Assembly: GCF_902497895.1 (NCBI RefSeq)
Contig: NZ_CABVHQ010000008.1
Location: 1 to 64,000 of the forward strand
Direction: 5' to 3'
Source: Pseudomonas fluorescens
GTDB lineage: Bacteria; Pseudomonadota; Gammaproteobacteria; Pseudomonadales; Pseudomonadaceae
DNA: 64,000 bases
This document shows, piece after piece, positions 17,676 to 26,892 of the stretch. Position 1 is the stretch's first letter; each line of letters starts with the position of its first letter. Position numbers and translations under genes: made by a program. The notes under the pieces are model-generated. The model was given only the letters and a program-made list of their open reading frames with translations, searched no databases and was not told the origin of the DNA.

Positions 17676-18686
17676 TCAGTGGAAATGCCGGGTAACTCGC
17701 ACGCTTTCCAGCAAGGGTGTGACGTCATGCACAGTGCCGGGCTGTTCCGGCGCGTGGGTGATTTTTTCGTCGAGGATGCTCATGTATTCGACCAGTGCCG
17801 ACTGGGTCGAGCGGTCGGCGAAACAGCGCACGGTCGAGGTCATCTCGATGGCCAGCGCGTGGCGCAATCCAGTGTCTTGTCCGGCATGTACCGCATGCTT
17901 GACCGAGGCCACCGCGATCGGGCTGCGCCGGCTCATGCGTTCGGCGAAGGCCTGGACCTGTTCCTTGAACGACGCTTTGGCAAAGTGCTCGGTGATCAGG
18001 CCGTTATGTTTGGCCTGTTCCGCGTTCCACTGGTCGCAGCCGAGCATGAATTCCAGCGCCCGGGCCTTGCCGATCAGCCGTGGCAGGCGTTGCGTACCGC
18101 CGCCGCCGGGAATGATGCCGACCAAGGCTTCCGGCTGGCCGATGGTGAAACCGGCATCGCCGACCATGAAGCGGAAGTCAAAGCAGGCGGCCATTTCCGT
18201 GCCGCCGCCGTTGCAGTTGCCATTGATCGCGGCGATGGTGATCTTGCTGCTGTGCTCGATGGCAAAGTAGGCCGCCATCATCTGGAACCACAGGTACAGC
18301 GTCGAGCAGCGCCCGCGCAGCCGGCGAGTCAGCGCCAGCACGGCCCGTTCGCTGAACGGCAGCTTGTCCATCAGCCACAGGCAGAATGCGCTTTGCCATT
18401 CCATCAGCTGGCTGCCGATGCGCGTGCCGCAGATCCGGTCGAGCAGAAAGGCCCGATTGTCGGCACTGATCTTTTGCAGCTCGGCAATCGAGAAGTGGAA
18501 GATGAAGGTGTCTTCGAGGCCACCGGTCAACACCATCACTGCGATGCTGCTGTCCTGCTCGGCGGCCTTGAACACCTGGTGCAGTTCGGTGCAGATATCG
18601 ACCGTCAGGAAGTTGGCCGGCGGGTTTGCCAGCTCGATCCATAGCGTGCGGTCGAGTTGGGTGGTTTTCAGGTAGTGCAGTTCCAT
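17676..18686 (-). CDS. Enoyl-CoA hydratase/isomerase family protein
   Basis: A 336-residue crotonase-fold protein, about 70 residues longer than a typical hydratase. The extra length is a helical insertion after the first third (FSERAVLALTRRLRGRCSTL) and a long C-terminus. The oxyanion-hole region (AINGNCNGGGTEMAACFDF) and the acid residue in GQPEALVGIIPGGGGTQRLP are present, so catalysis seems intact. It probably hydrates or isomerises an enoyl-CoA in the pathway encoded here. It is located 115 bases downstream of the thiolase gene in the same minus-strand run. Confidence 0.88.
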   Translation of the reverse strand: MELHYLKTTQLDRTLWIELANPPANFLTVDICTELHQVFKAAEQDSSIAVMVLTGGLEDTFIFHFSIAELQKISADNRAFLLDRICGTRIGSQLMEWQSAFCLWLMDKLPFSERAVLALTRRLRGRCSTLYLWFQMMAAYFAIEHSSKITIAAINGNCNGGGTEMAACFDFRFMVGDAGFTIGQPEALVGIIPGGGGTQRLPRLIGKARALEFMLGCDQWNAEQAKHNGLITEHFAKASFKEQVQAFAERMSRRSPIAVASVKHAVHAGQDTGLRHALAIEMTSTVRCFADRSTQSALVEYMSILDEKITHAPEQPGTVHDVTPLLESVRVTRHFH

Positions 18687-18801
18687 GACGGTTTTTACCC
18701 CTATCGAGTACTGCTCAAATAACGCCAGAACAGCATTTCAAGCCCATGCCGAAAAGGTCAAGCGGGATTTCGGCCAGTGGGCTTGTGCTAAATGAGCAAA
18801 G

Positions 18802-20043
18802 TCACTCTTTACTCAGAATGTGAATGGCCACCGCCGCTTCCTCGATGCCCTGCAAGCCGCCACCGTTTTCCTGAATGGCGTGGCGTGCACCCTCTACCTG
18901 GCGTTTGCCGGCTTCGCCACGCAACTGGGTGACCAGTTCCCAGAGCTGGCCGATGCCGGTGGCGCCGAGGGGATGGCCTTTGGATTCCAGACCGCCCGAG
19001 GTGTTGACCGGAATTCGCCCGCCAAGGGTGAATTCGCCGCGTTCGGCTGCAGGTCCGCCCTGGCCGAGGGGAACGAAACCAAGGTTTTCGACCTGGATGA
19101 TTTCACCCATCGCCGACGCATCGTGGACTTCGGCCACATGCATGTCCTGAGGGCCCAGGCCGGCCAGTTCATAGGCCTGGTTGGCGGCCAGCCGGCCGAC
19201 GTTCAGCTCAGGTTGATCGAGGCGGCGATGGCTGAAGCTGCGCATGACGCTGGCGGCGACCTTGATGCAACGGCTCTTGTCGGCGCCGATGCGCTTGAGT
19301 CCTTCCTCGGTGCAGAGAATGGCCGCGGCGGCACCGTCCGACAGCGGGGCGCACATCGGCAAGGTGATCGGGTAGGTGATCGGCGGCGCGGCAAGGATCT
19401 CCTCGATGCTGAACGGCTTGCGAAATTGCGAGAACGGGTTGTGCACCGAGTGGGTGTGGTTCTTCGCCGATACCGCGGCAATCTGCCGTTGGGTGGTGCC
19501 ATAGTTGCTCATGTGATAACGGCACATGGCGGCGTAGATGGCCATGAACTTGCTATAAGGCTTGTCCGATTCCGAACCGGCGGGGACTTCCACCCCTTCG
19601 CCCATCTGCAGCAGCGTCTGGTAGTTCTGTTCGACTCGCGAGACATCCCAGCCGCCTTCGAAAACCGAAAATGCCTTGAGTTTGTCGGCGATGTTCATCT
19701 TTTCCGCGCCGAGCGCCAGCGCGACATCGGTGGTGCCGGCCTTGAGGCTTTGCACCGCCAGATTGAACGCCGAACTGCCTGAGGCGCAGGCGTTCTCGAT
19801 GTTGTAGATGGGGATGCCTTGGATGCCGATCTTGCTGAAGACCACCTGGCCCGGAATGGCGATCTGACCCTGCAGCGGGCCGTTGGTCATGCCGGCATAA
19901 AAGGCGATGCCCAGATCCTCGGTAGTGCAGCCGGCGTCCTGCAGCGCGCTGTTGAGAGCCTCGCGCGCCAAGTCTTCAAGACTGCGTTCGAGGTGGCGAC
20001 CGAAGACGGTCATGGCGATGCCGGCGATATAGATAGTGCTCAT
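18802..20043 (-). CDS. SCP-x-type thiolase (second of two)
   Basis: A 413-residue thiolase of the lipid-transfer/SCP-x group. It has the catalytic Cys in IENACASGSSAFNLAVQ near residue 90, a conserved AEVHDASAMGEI and the C-terminal HPLGATGIGQLWEL holding the catalytic His. It would release acetyl- or propionyl-CoA from a 3-oxoacyl-CoA. The start codon overlaps the stop of the upstream esterase by four bases (ATGA), so translation is coupled. It differs strongly from the thiolase at 10895 and may have another chain-length or branch preference. Confidence 0.9.
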   Translation of the reverse strand: MSTIYIAGIAMTVFGRHLERSLEDLAREALNSALQDAGCTTEDLGIAFYAGMTNGPLQGQIAIPGQVVFSKIGIQGIPIYNIENACASGSSAFNLAVQSLKAGTTDVALALGAEKMNIADKLKAFSVFEGGWDVSRVEQNYQTLLQMGEGVEVPAGSESDKPYSKFMAIYAAMCRYHMSNYGTTQRQIAAVSAKNHTHSVHNPFSQFRKPFSIEEILAAPPITYPITLPMCAPLSDGAAAAILCTEEGLKRIGADKSRCIKVAASVMRSFSHRRLDQPELNVGRLAANQAYELAGLGPQDMHVAEVHDASAMGEIIQVENLGFVPLGQGGPAAERGEFTLGGRIPVNTSGGLESKGHPLGATGIGQLWELVTQLRGEAGKRQVEGARHAIQENGGGLQGIEEAAVAIHILSKE

Positions 20044-21074
20044 AGGAAATCCTTGTGTTCAGTTGACCGGCCTGAGGTTTGAGCCTGAGGTGAGGTTGAT
20101 GTCTGAGCCCGCGACGCGTTCGCCTGTGTCTGCGAGTGGCGCTCGACGAATTCGCCCACACAGGCCAATGCCTGCCGGGCCTCTGGCAGCCAATGCACGG
20201 CCTGCCAGACGTGGGGCATGTGTGGCCATATCTGCAGTTCGGCGTGGGTTCCGGCGTTATGCGCCTGGGCTGCGGCAATTTGCGATTGATGCAGCAAGAC
20301 CTCGGTGCTACCCGCTTGCAACAACAGCGGCGGCAGCCCGTGCAGGCTGCCCGCACAAGGGGACACGGCGGCATCGTGCATGGCGACTTCGGCCACCACT
20401 GTGCGCTGCAGCAGATCGAGTGCCCCGGCGCCTATCATTGGGTCGTTTTCGGTGGCCCGCGGGTCCAGCTGGCGAATAGCGTCGACACAGGTGCCTGGCG
20501 AAAACATCACGGCACAAGCGGGCAAGGGCAGGCCGGCATCGCGAATTCGCTGCAAGGTGGCCAGCGCCAGCAACCCTCCGGCGGAGTCGCCGATCACGAT
20601 GATGCGTGCAGGGTCCTGGCCCTGGTCGAGCAGCCAGCGATAGGCCGCAAAGCAGTCCTCGTGAGCGGCCGGCAGCGGATGCTCGGGCGCCAGTCGGTAA
20701 TGCGGCATCAAGGCCCGGGCGCCAAGGGTCCGGCAGAGTCGCGCGGCGAGCCGGGCATGCAACCGCGGTGTGCGGAACATGAAGCCACCGCCATGCAGAT
20801 AGAGGATGACGCGGTCCGAGCCAGGTGCGTCGATGCTGATCCAGTCGGCGGCAACCCCGTGGGCACTGATGGGTTCACGCTTGAAGCCTTTGCCACCGCC
20901 GCCCAGCCAGCGGTCCAGCCTGGTCAGTAGCGCCTGCACCCTGGCGAGCTCCATGGGTTTTGCCAGACGGGCCTTGACGATGTGCCGGTAGAACCACAGC
21001 AATAGCCGTGCCCGCAGACTCAAAGCGCGTGGCGCGTTCGGTTGCGGTGGTGTGCAAGTCAGAGTAGGGCTCAC
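20040..21074 (-). CDS. HSL-family alpha/beta-hydrolase (esterase/steryl-acetyl-hydrolase type)
   Basis: A 344-residue esterase of the hormone-sensitive-lipase family. The oxyanion motif HGGGF is near residue 93, the nucleophile elbow GDSAGG near 165, and the His of the triad is expected near HVWQAVHWLP. It hydrolyses acyl esters, probably freeing an alcohol or acid for the pathway. The start is GTG at 21074 with GGGAG six bases upstream, one base after the acyltransferase stop, and it overlaps the thiolase by four bases. Genes 21076, 20040 and 18802 are thus tightly coupled. The N-terminus is basic and lacks an obvious signal peptide. Confidence 0.9.
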   Translation of the reverse strand: MSPTLTCTPPQPNAPRALSLRARLLLWFYRHIVKARLAKPMELARVQALLTRLDRWLGGGGKGFKREPISAHGVAADWISIDAPGSDRVILYLHGGGFMFRTPRLHARLAARLCRTLGARALMPHYRLAPEHPLPAAHEDCFAAYRWLLDQGQDPARIIVIGDSAGGLLALATLQRIRDAGLPLPACAVMFSPGTCVDAIRQLDPRATENDPMIGAGALDLLQRTVVAEVAMHDAAVSPCAGSLHGLPPLLLQAGSTEVLLHQSQIAAAQAHNAGTHAELQIWPHMPHVWQAVHWLPEARQALACVGEFVERHSQTQANASRAQTSTSPQAQTSGRSTEHKDFL

Positions 21075-21075
21075 G

Positions 21076-22539
21076 CTAGGCTCCCACGTTGCGCACGGCT
21101 GGCCGGCGAGTTCTGGCCCCGGGTTTGTTCCTTGCCGCTTTCACCGGCACTGGCGACAGTTGATTCGGCTCATCGCCGAACTCGCGCTCGAGCTCGTCAA
21201 ATGCCTGCTGTACCAGCCAGGCAAGGCGCTCAACATCGGGCACCACAGAGCGTATCGAGGTGAGCGACATGAAGGTTTCGTCGGCATAAGTCCAGATACC
21301 CACCATCAGCCGCGCACCCAGTGAAGGGCCCATCATCGGTACAAAGTAATCCAGTCGGCTGCCATTCAGGTGCAAGGGGTGCGGCACGCCGTATGGATTG
21401 GAAATCAGCAGATTGGCAGTCGCCGGCAGGCGCTCGCCGATATGCAACATGTCAGGAAAAGCGGCAATGCCCATCTTGATCATGGCGTAGAGCTTGGCTC
21501 CGGCCGGGCTCATCGCGCCTATTTCTCTTTTGGCGGTGCTCATTGCCCCATGGATGGTGGACAGTCGTGTGCGCACGTCGCTGCGGGGTGCCCCGAGCCT
21601 GACCAGGGCACCGGAAATCTGGTTCCCGGCACCGGCCGTCTTGAGGGCCATCGGCACCATGGCTACCAGCGGTTTGCTGGCCGTTATGTCCAGTTCGTCC
21701 AGATAGCGGGTGTAGGCGGCGTCGATCACCGTGGTCATGACATCGTTGAACGAACACCTTGTCATCCTGGCCAGCGCCTTGACGCGTGTCAGTGGCAAGC
21801 GCACCAATCCATAGGTGCGTTCACCCGAACCGTTGCGCTCCAGCCGGGTTTCAGGCGCGGCCAAGGGCAGGGCGATACCGCCTTTGCCGGTGATCAACCG
21901 CAGGTTCTGCCGTGAGTACGCTTTACCCATATCGGTCGCCGCGCCAACAGCACCGAACACAGTTCCCAGGGCCCGGCGCAGTGCCGATGGACGACGCGCC
22001 TTGCTTTCCTTGTCTGGCGAAACCTGTTGCATCCAGGTCGATACGCCTTGCCAGGGAGCCCTGAAGGTTTTTCTTTGCGCCGACTGCGACATGCTTTCAC
22101 TCATCAGGCGGAATATGGCCATGCCATCCCACTGCGAATGATGGGCCACCAACAAGAAGGCAAAGCGCCCACCTTGCAGTCCCTCGATCCAGTGGCAACG
22201 CCACAATGGTAACGACCATGACAGCGGCTCCTGTATGGCTTGCGCAGCGGCATCGCGCAATTGCTGATCGTTGCCTGGCGCCGGCAGGCGTAGTTCGACC
22301 AGGTGTTGGGCGAGGTCAACCTCGACCTCCTGCCAATAGGGCAGCCCGCTCAGCCGCAACCGTGGTCGCAGGTTGAACGGTGCGCCGATGGCACGTTTTT
22401 TCATTGTCGCCAGTAGTCGACGGCTGTAATCAGCCCTGGCGCCTGGCGGCGGGGTAAAAACGTGGAGAAACCCTCCGTGCACCGGAATAGCCTTGGACTC
22501 CAGTGGAAACCACGACATATCGAGCAGCGTCATGTTCAT
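21076..22539 (-). CDS. Wax ester synthase/diacylglycerol acyltransferase (WS/DGAT)-like protein
   Basis: An approximately 487-residue protein with the WS/DGAT active-site motif HHxxxDG, seen as AHHSQWDGMAIFRLM near residue 150. The downstream block (SFNDVMTTVIDAAYTRYL, then NLLISNPYGVPHPLHLNG) is typical of the family's C-terminal half. The family transfers acyl groups from acyl-CoA to alcohols or diacylglycerol; making storage esters here is a possibility. ATGs at 22545 and 22539 compete; the latter is seven bases after GAAGG. It is followed directly by the esterase and preceded by an acyl-CoA synthetase (about 57 bases), which would supply acyl-CoA. Such genes are uncommon in Pseudomonas, to my knowledge. 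Confidence 0.85.
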   Translation of the reverse strand: MNMTLLDMSWFPLESKAIPVHGGFLHVFTPPPGARADYSRRLLATMKKRAIGAPFNLRPRLRLSGLPYWQEVEVDLAQHLVELRLPAPGNDQQLRDAAAQAIQEPLSWSLPLWRCHWIEGLQGGRFAFLLVAHHSQWDGMAIFRLMSESMSQSAQRKTFRAPWQGVSTWMQQVSPDKESKARRPSALRRALGTVFGAVGAATDMGKAYSRQNLRLITGKGGIALPLAAPETRLERNGSGERTYGLVRLPLTRVKALARMTRCSFNDVMTTVIDAAYTRYLDELDITASKPLVAMVPMALKTAGAGNQISGALVRLGAPRSDVRTRLSTIHGAMSTAKREIGAMSPAGAKLYAMIKMGIAAFPDMLHIGERLPATANLLISNPYGVPHPLHLNGSRLDYFVPMMGPSLGARLMVGIWTYADETFMSLTSIRSVVPDVERLAWLVQQAFDELEREFGDEPNQLSPVPVKAARNKPGARTRRPAVRNVGA

Positions 22540-22596
22540 CGGCATACCTTCATCAGTGGCGATCTTGCGCAAGCAGAGGATCGCCGGTTGTGATGC

Positions 22597-24153
22597 TCAG
22601 ATCTTTCGAGCAGAGTTTTCCCAGTACTGCTGGCGCAAGTCTTTCTTCAGCACCTTGCCCACGGGACTGCGGGGCAGGCTGGTGATGAAGTCGACAGACT
22701 TGGGCGCCATGACACTGCCGAGCCTGGCTTTGCACAGCGCGATGAGTTCTTGCGCCGTGGTGCTGTGGTCCGGATTGAGCTCGACCACCGCCTTGACCGC
22801 TTCGCCCCATTTCTCATCGGGCACGCCGATTACCGCGCAGTCCTGCACCGCTGGATGGCTCCAGAGCACTTGCTCGACTTCGCTCGGATAGACGTTGAAG
22901 CCACCGGAAATGATCATGTCTTTCTTGCGATCGGTGAGGTGCAGATAGCCATCGGCGTCGATATGACCGACGTCTCCGGTGTGCAGCCAGCCGTCGATGA
23001 TGGTTTCGGCGGTCTTCTCCGGCTGCTTGTAGTAACCCTTCATGATCAGGTCGCCATGCACGCAGATTTCGCCGGTAGCACCGCGCGGCAGAATCTGCCT
23101 GGCGTCGTTCATCACCTCGACGCGGATCAACGGATTGGGCCGACCGACCGAGGACAGACGTTCGTCGCCAGCGGGTTTGCCATCAACCAGATGCTCGTCC
23201 GGGCGAAGGTTGGAGATGCTGGCCGGGGCTTCGGTCTGGCCATAACCGCCGGCCATGATCGGACCGAATACCTCGATGGCCTTTTTCAGTTTCTCCACCG
23301 ACATCGGCGCGGCGCCATACATCAGGTATTTGACCGAGGACAGGTCCACGGTCTCGATGCCGGGAATTTCCAGCAGCTTGTAAATCACTGTTGGCGGCAG
23401 GAAGAACTCGCTGACCTTGTGCTGCACGATGGCGCCGAGTATCAGTGCCGGATCGGGCTTGGTAATGACCACCACCGTGCCGCCCTGCGCCGTGCAGGGC
23501 ACCGCCAGCAGGCCGGCGGTGTGGGTCATCGGAGCTGCCGCCAGGTTGACCGGCTTCTCGCCGTCGCGGTAGGCGCAGGCCAGCATGAAGTGGGCGATGA
23601 AGGTCTGCACGCTGCGGTGGGTGTTCATCACCCCTTTGGGCATGCCGGTAGTGCCGCCGGTGGGCGAGAGCATCACCACGTCGTCCATGGCATAAATCAC
23701 TTCGGGGCGGGTCGAGGGTTGACCGGCGCACCAGTCCTTCAGCGACGGCGCATCGGCGCCATCGGCGTCGATGCAGATCCAGTCCTTGATCTTCGGCAGT
23801 TGAGGCCGCAGCTCGGCGATGATGGGCGCGAAGTCGTTCTGGTAGAACATGACTTCGCAATCGAACGCGTCGAGGATGTAGTGATTCTCCTGGGCCGAGT
23901 TGCGCGCATTGACCGGTATCCAGGTCATGTTGGCGCGCCACAGGCCCAGGGTGCAGGCCCAGGCGGTAACGTCGTTGGCCGACCAGATGGCGCCCTTGGT
24001 TTCCTTCGGCAAGCCCAGTGCGAGCAGCTTGTTGGCGACTCGACAGGAGAGCTCGCCGACTTCGTCGAAGGTATAGCAACGCTCGCCCTGGATGTAGGCG
24101 ACACCGGCCGGGTTGATACCCCAGCCACGGTCGTAAAAATCAATTATTGCCAT
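22597..24153 (-). CDS. AMP-forming acyl-CoA synthetase (second of two)
   Basis: A 518-residue ANL-family ligase. The signature motif SPTGGTTGMPKGV is near residue 170, GDVGHIDADGYLHLTDRKKD near 393, ISGGFNVYPSEVEQVL, and the catalytic lysine in PRSPVGKVLK near the C-terminus. The same fold is used by the ligase at 1574, but this one has its own N-terminal sequence (FYDRGWGINPAGVAYIQGE). ATG at 24153 follows GGAG eight bases upstream, 21 bases after copy B of the saccharopine-dehydrogenase-like gene. Its place immediately upstream of the WS/DGAT homologue suggests it prepares the acyl-CoA used there or by beta-oxidation. Confidence 0.92.
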   Translation of the reverse strand: MAIIDFYDRGWGINPAGVAYIQGERCYTFDEVGELSCRVANKLLALGLPKETKGAIWSANDVTAWACTLGLWRANMTWIPVNARNSAQENHYILDAFDCEVMFYQNDFAPIIAELRPQLPKIKDWICIDADGADAPSLKDWCAGQPSTRPEVIYAMDDVVMLSPTGGTTGMPKGVMNTHRSVQTFIAHFMLACAYRDGEKPVNLAAAPMTHTAGLLAVPCTAQGGTVVVITKPDPALILGAIVQHKVSEFFLPPTVIYKLLEIPGIETVDLSSVKYLMYGAAPMSVEKLKKAIEVFGPIMAGGYGQTEAPASISNLRPDEHLVDGKPAGDERLSSVGRPNPLIRVEVMNDARQILPRGATGEICVHGDLIMKGYYKQPEKTAETIIDGWLHTGDVGHIDADGYLHLTDRKKDMIISGGFNVYPSEVEQVLWSHPAVQDCAVIGVPDEKWGEAVKAVVELNPDHSTTAQELIALCKARLGSVMAPKSVDFITSLPRSPVGKVLKKDLRQQYWENSARKI

Positions 24154-24174
24154 GAAAGTCTCCAGTGCCGGCGA

Positions 24175-25308
24175 TCAGAGCGGGGTCACGGTGGCACGTG
24201 CCAGGCCGCGCTCTTCGAGGAAGCCCAGCAGGTAGCGGTGACCGAAGGCCTTGGAGCCGGAAGCGAAGCCGACCTTGTTGGTCTCGCCATCGATCAGCTT
24301 GATCGCGGCAGCGGTCTGCAAGGCGCCGGTGGCAATGTAGGCGGTGGTGCCATGCACGGTGGCGCGCACGGCCGAGAGCTGGCCGCGACCGATGGCGGTA
24401 TCGACCATGCGTACGGTGGTGGTGCGCTCGCGTGGCGGCATGCTTGGGGTGGTCGAGTCGACGATTTGCTTGACCAGCGCATCCTGCTGCTCTTTGGACA
24501 GATGCTTGTACTCCGCCTCCCACTTCTGGCCCAGGGCATGCACCATCTTCATGACGTTGTTGTCATAAAAGCCGACGCAAGAAACGCAGGAACGCACCCG
24601 TGGATCGTTCTCGAAATACACCGGCAGCGAGGTGCCGCCCCAAGGCAGGGCGAAGACCGGCTGCAAGAACTCCGGCGAGGCAATGTTGAAGGAGGCATCG
24701 ACGGCATGGGGTACCAGCTTTTTCTCCCACAGATAGCATTGCTCGGCGCGATACAGTTCGAAGATCGAGGCGGTCGAGCCGACGGTGACGCCGGCACCGG
24801 CATCCCGCGGGCCGCGGCACAGCGCCGAGGTTTCCAGGGCGTCGATGCCGGGGGTTTCCAGCGCCAGTTCGGCGGCGATTTCCGAGTAGGTGTACATGTA
24901 GGACATCGACGGCGAAACCAGCAGTCCGGCCTGGGCATAGAGATGGCCGAATTTGTCGCGCACAGCGCGCATGTATTGCTGTTCACCGGTGGTGTCGAGG
25001 TGATGACAGCCGGCCTTGAGCGCCGCTTCAACGGTGGTCAGGCCGAAGTTGACGAAAGGCCCGACGGTGTTGCAAACAACCTTGGCCCCGCGGAAGGCTT
25101 CGGTCAGCGCTTCGACCGTGTGTTCGGCCTCGATGACTTCATAGGTGGCGGACTCCAGGCGCACCACGCGCTGCGCCATCATTTCGTGTACGCGCCCGGC
25201 GTTGCGCGCCACGGCGGTGAAGGGAATGTTCTGATCAATCAGCCAGTCCATGGTCAGCATGCCGGTGTATCCGCTGGCGCCATAGACAACTACAGGGTAT
25301 TTAGCCAT
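24175..25308 (-). CDS. Saccharopine-dehydrogenase-like NAD(P)-binding protein, copy B
   Basis: A paralogue, equal in length (377 residues), of the protein at 16275-17408 and identical to it over most positions by eye. The differences are scattered (for example HEMM for REMM), with no insertion. It starts with the same GASGYTG Rossmann motif and the same bases precede the ATG. It is the first gene of the minus-strand operon (ligase, WS/DGAT, esterase, thiolase, hydratase, copy A) and is divergent from the AraC gene at 25473 across about 160 bases that should hold both promoters. Confidence 0.87.
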   Translation of the reverse strand: MAKYPVVVYGASGYTGMLTMDWLIDQNIPFTAVARNAGRVHEMMAQRVVRLESATYEVIEAEHTVEALTEAFRGAKVVCNTVGPFVNFGLTTVEAALKAGCHHLDTTGEQQYMRAVRDKFGHLYAQAGLLVSPSMSYMYTYSEIAAELALETPGIDALETSALCRGPRDAGAGVTVGSTASIFELYRAEQCYLWEKKLVPHAVDASFNIASPEFLQPVFALPWGGTSLPVYFENDPRVRSCVSCVGFYDNNVMKMVHALGQKWEAEYKHLSKEQQDALVKQIVDSTTPSMPPRERTTTVRMVDTAIGRGQLSAVRATVHGTTAYIATGALQTAAAIKLIDGETNKVGFASGSKAFGHRYLLGFLEERGLARATVTPL

Positions 25309-25472
25309 TTTCGTTTGTTCTCTTGTTTTTGGAGAGTTGCTGGGTAGCTGCCGGGGTCAGTTCTGCGACCAGCCATCGGCATGCAGTTGTCTGCATGATT
25401 GTTCTTTCGGCCATCGACAACTCACGTAAATAGCGCTCATATTTGTCAAAATCTGCTCATTCCGAGATATCG

Positions 25473-26342
25473 ATGAATCCGCAACAGCAAGTACACGCAG
25501 TACTGGGTTTACCGATGGTTGGCGGCATGCTGTGCCGTGAAATGCCCTTGTATGCCGAACGTTATTTTCTGCATGAGACCGATCGGGCCGTGCCGCCGGT
25601 CGGTGTCATGGCGTTGCTCACCCAGTTGGGTGGTTCGCGGGTGCAAGAGGGCGTGGAAGGTGAACTTCGCTCGACCTCACTGCCTTGCGTCTCGTTGTTG
25701 ATGCCTGCTGGTTGCGCCACCCATTGGCACTATTCCGGCAGCGTGGATTTCGCGGTGTTCTACCTCCCCGAACGAACGGACGAGGTTTTCCAGCGTTTGC
25801 GCGAACTTTGCGTTGGCGCCCAGGCACCGTTACCCTTCAGTGATCCCCTGGTAAGCGCCGCTGCGCGGCAACTGATGGACGAACTGAATCTCGGGGCAAA
25901 GGCCGATCAGGGCTTCATGGCAAGGTTGGCCACGGTCATGCTCGAGCAAGTGAGCCGGGCACTGCGCGCTGATGCCAACAGCGGCATTCATCCGCCGCAT
26001 ATGCAGCTGGCGCGTTTGCAGGCAGTGCTGGCCTTCATCCGCGAAAATCTGGCGCAGGAACTGTCGATCAATCAGCTGGCGGAGCAGGCCGGGGTCAGCC
26101 CGGCGCATTTCCGGCGGCTGTTCCAGGAGGCCATGGGCCTGCCGCCCCATCGTTACGTGATGAATGCGCGGCTGGAACGTGCACGCGATCTACTCATACA
26201 AACCGACCTGCCGATTCTGCATATCGCCCTGGAGTGTGGCTTCAGCACCCAGAGTCACCTGACGGCGGCATTCAAGACGGCGCATGCAACTACGCCGGCT
26301 CAGTATCGAGCTCAGGCAGGCGGCGGCAGGGGAAGAGCATGA
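25473..26342 (+). CDS. AraC-family transcriptional regulator
   Basis: A 289-residue AraC/XylS-type regulator with a variable N-terminal domain (a cupin-like stretch around RYFLHETDRAVPPVG). The C-terminal HTH pair is clear: INQLAEQAGVSPAHFRRLFQ and LHIALECGFSTQSHLTAAFK. An ATG at 25473 is used; a TTG at 25443 is in frame but unlikely. It is divergent from the saccharopine-dehydrogenase-like operon, so it is the most likely controller of the genes at 16275-25308. It ends four bases before a REP-type repeat pair. Confidence 0.9.
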   Translation: MNPQQQVHAVLGLPMVGGMLCREMPLYAERYFLHETDRAVPPVGVMALLTQLGGSRVQEGVEGELRSTSLPCVSLLMPAGCATHWHYSGSVDFAVFYLPERTDEVFQRLRELCVGAQAPLPFSDPLVSAAARQLMDELNLGAKADQGFMARLATVMLEQVSRALRADANSGIHPPHMQLARLQAVLAFIRENLAQELSINQLAEQAGVSPAHFRRLFQEAMGLPPHRYVMNARLERARDLLIQTDLPILHIALECGFSTQSHLTAAFKTAHATTPAQYRAQAGGGRGRA

Positions 26343-26346
26343 ATCC

Positions 26347-26492
26347 GTAGCAGCTGCCGAGCCTGCGAGGCTGCGTTCGACTGCGAAGCAGTCGTCAAAT
26401 CAGACAACGGGTTCTTTCAGGCCAACCGCGGACGCAGGCTTTGCGAGGACTTCGTCCTCGAACGCAGACTCGCAGGCCGCGGCAGCTGCTAC
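26347..26492. repeat. REP-type inverted pair (BIME-like)
   Basis: It has the same design as 15989-16136: GTAGCAGCTGCCGAGCC at the left, an inverted arm GGCAGCTGCTAC at the right, and the shared core with GGGTTCTTTCAGGCCAACCGC. It follows directly on the AraC gene and precedes a small minus-strand gene. Confidence 0.8.
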
Positions 26493-26517
26493 GAGAGCTA
26501 TGCCCCTTGGAACAATT

Positions 26518-26688
26518 TCAGTGCAATGAAGCGAAACTCACTGCCGGTTTGAAGCAAGTGTATTGATTGACCTGACATTCATTCGCAGCCTTGCGCTGCG
26601 ACTCGAACCAGACCTCGTCCAGGCGTAAAACGACGCCGATCATCGCAGTCAGCGATGCAACTACAGATAGCATTATTATTGTTTTCAT
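26518..26688 (-). CDS. Small secreted or membrane-anchored protein (56 residues), unknown
   Basis: The minus-strand frame from ATG at 26688 to TGA at 26518 encodes 56 residues. A hydrophobic N-terminus (TIIMLSVVASLTAMIGVVL) is followed by a polar tail with two cysteines (C38 and C45). AGGTGATCGG sits directly upstream, giving a Shine-Dalgarno match (AGGTGA) at the right distance. The signal-like start and good ribosome site make it a plausible small exported or single-span protein. It has no recognised family. It lies 204 bases beyond the MFS gene on the same strand, downstream in the TauD-IclR operon direction. Confidence 0.55.
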   Translation of the reverse strand: MKTIIMLSVVASLTAMIGVVLRLDEVWFESQRKAANECQVNQYTCFKPAVSFASLH

Positions 26689-26892
26689 CCGATCACCTGC
26701 TTTTTTGGGTACTCGATGCCGGCCCTATCGCCATAGTTGAAGAATGACGTTGTCCGGGTTTTTCAGCCCCCCCCACGCTGAGGGGGACATCGGATTCAGG
26801 GGGCGGGTTATCCATGAGTACATGGCCAGGGAGTCAGCCAACACACTCCTTGCCAAATATCGCGCGAGCAATGACCAGGCGTTGCGGTTCGG

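Noticed and set aside
22750..25347. An 865-residue open frame on the plus strand
   Set aside because: It is antisense to the acyl-CoA synthetase and saccharopine-dehydrogenase-like gene, both with clear family motifs; it is a high-GC shadow.
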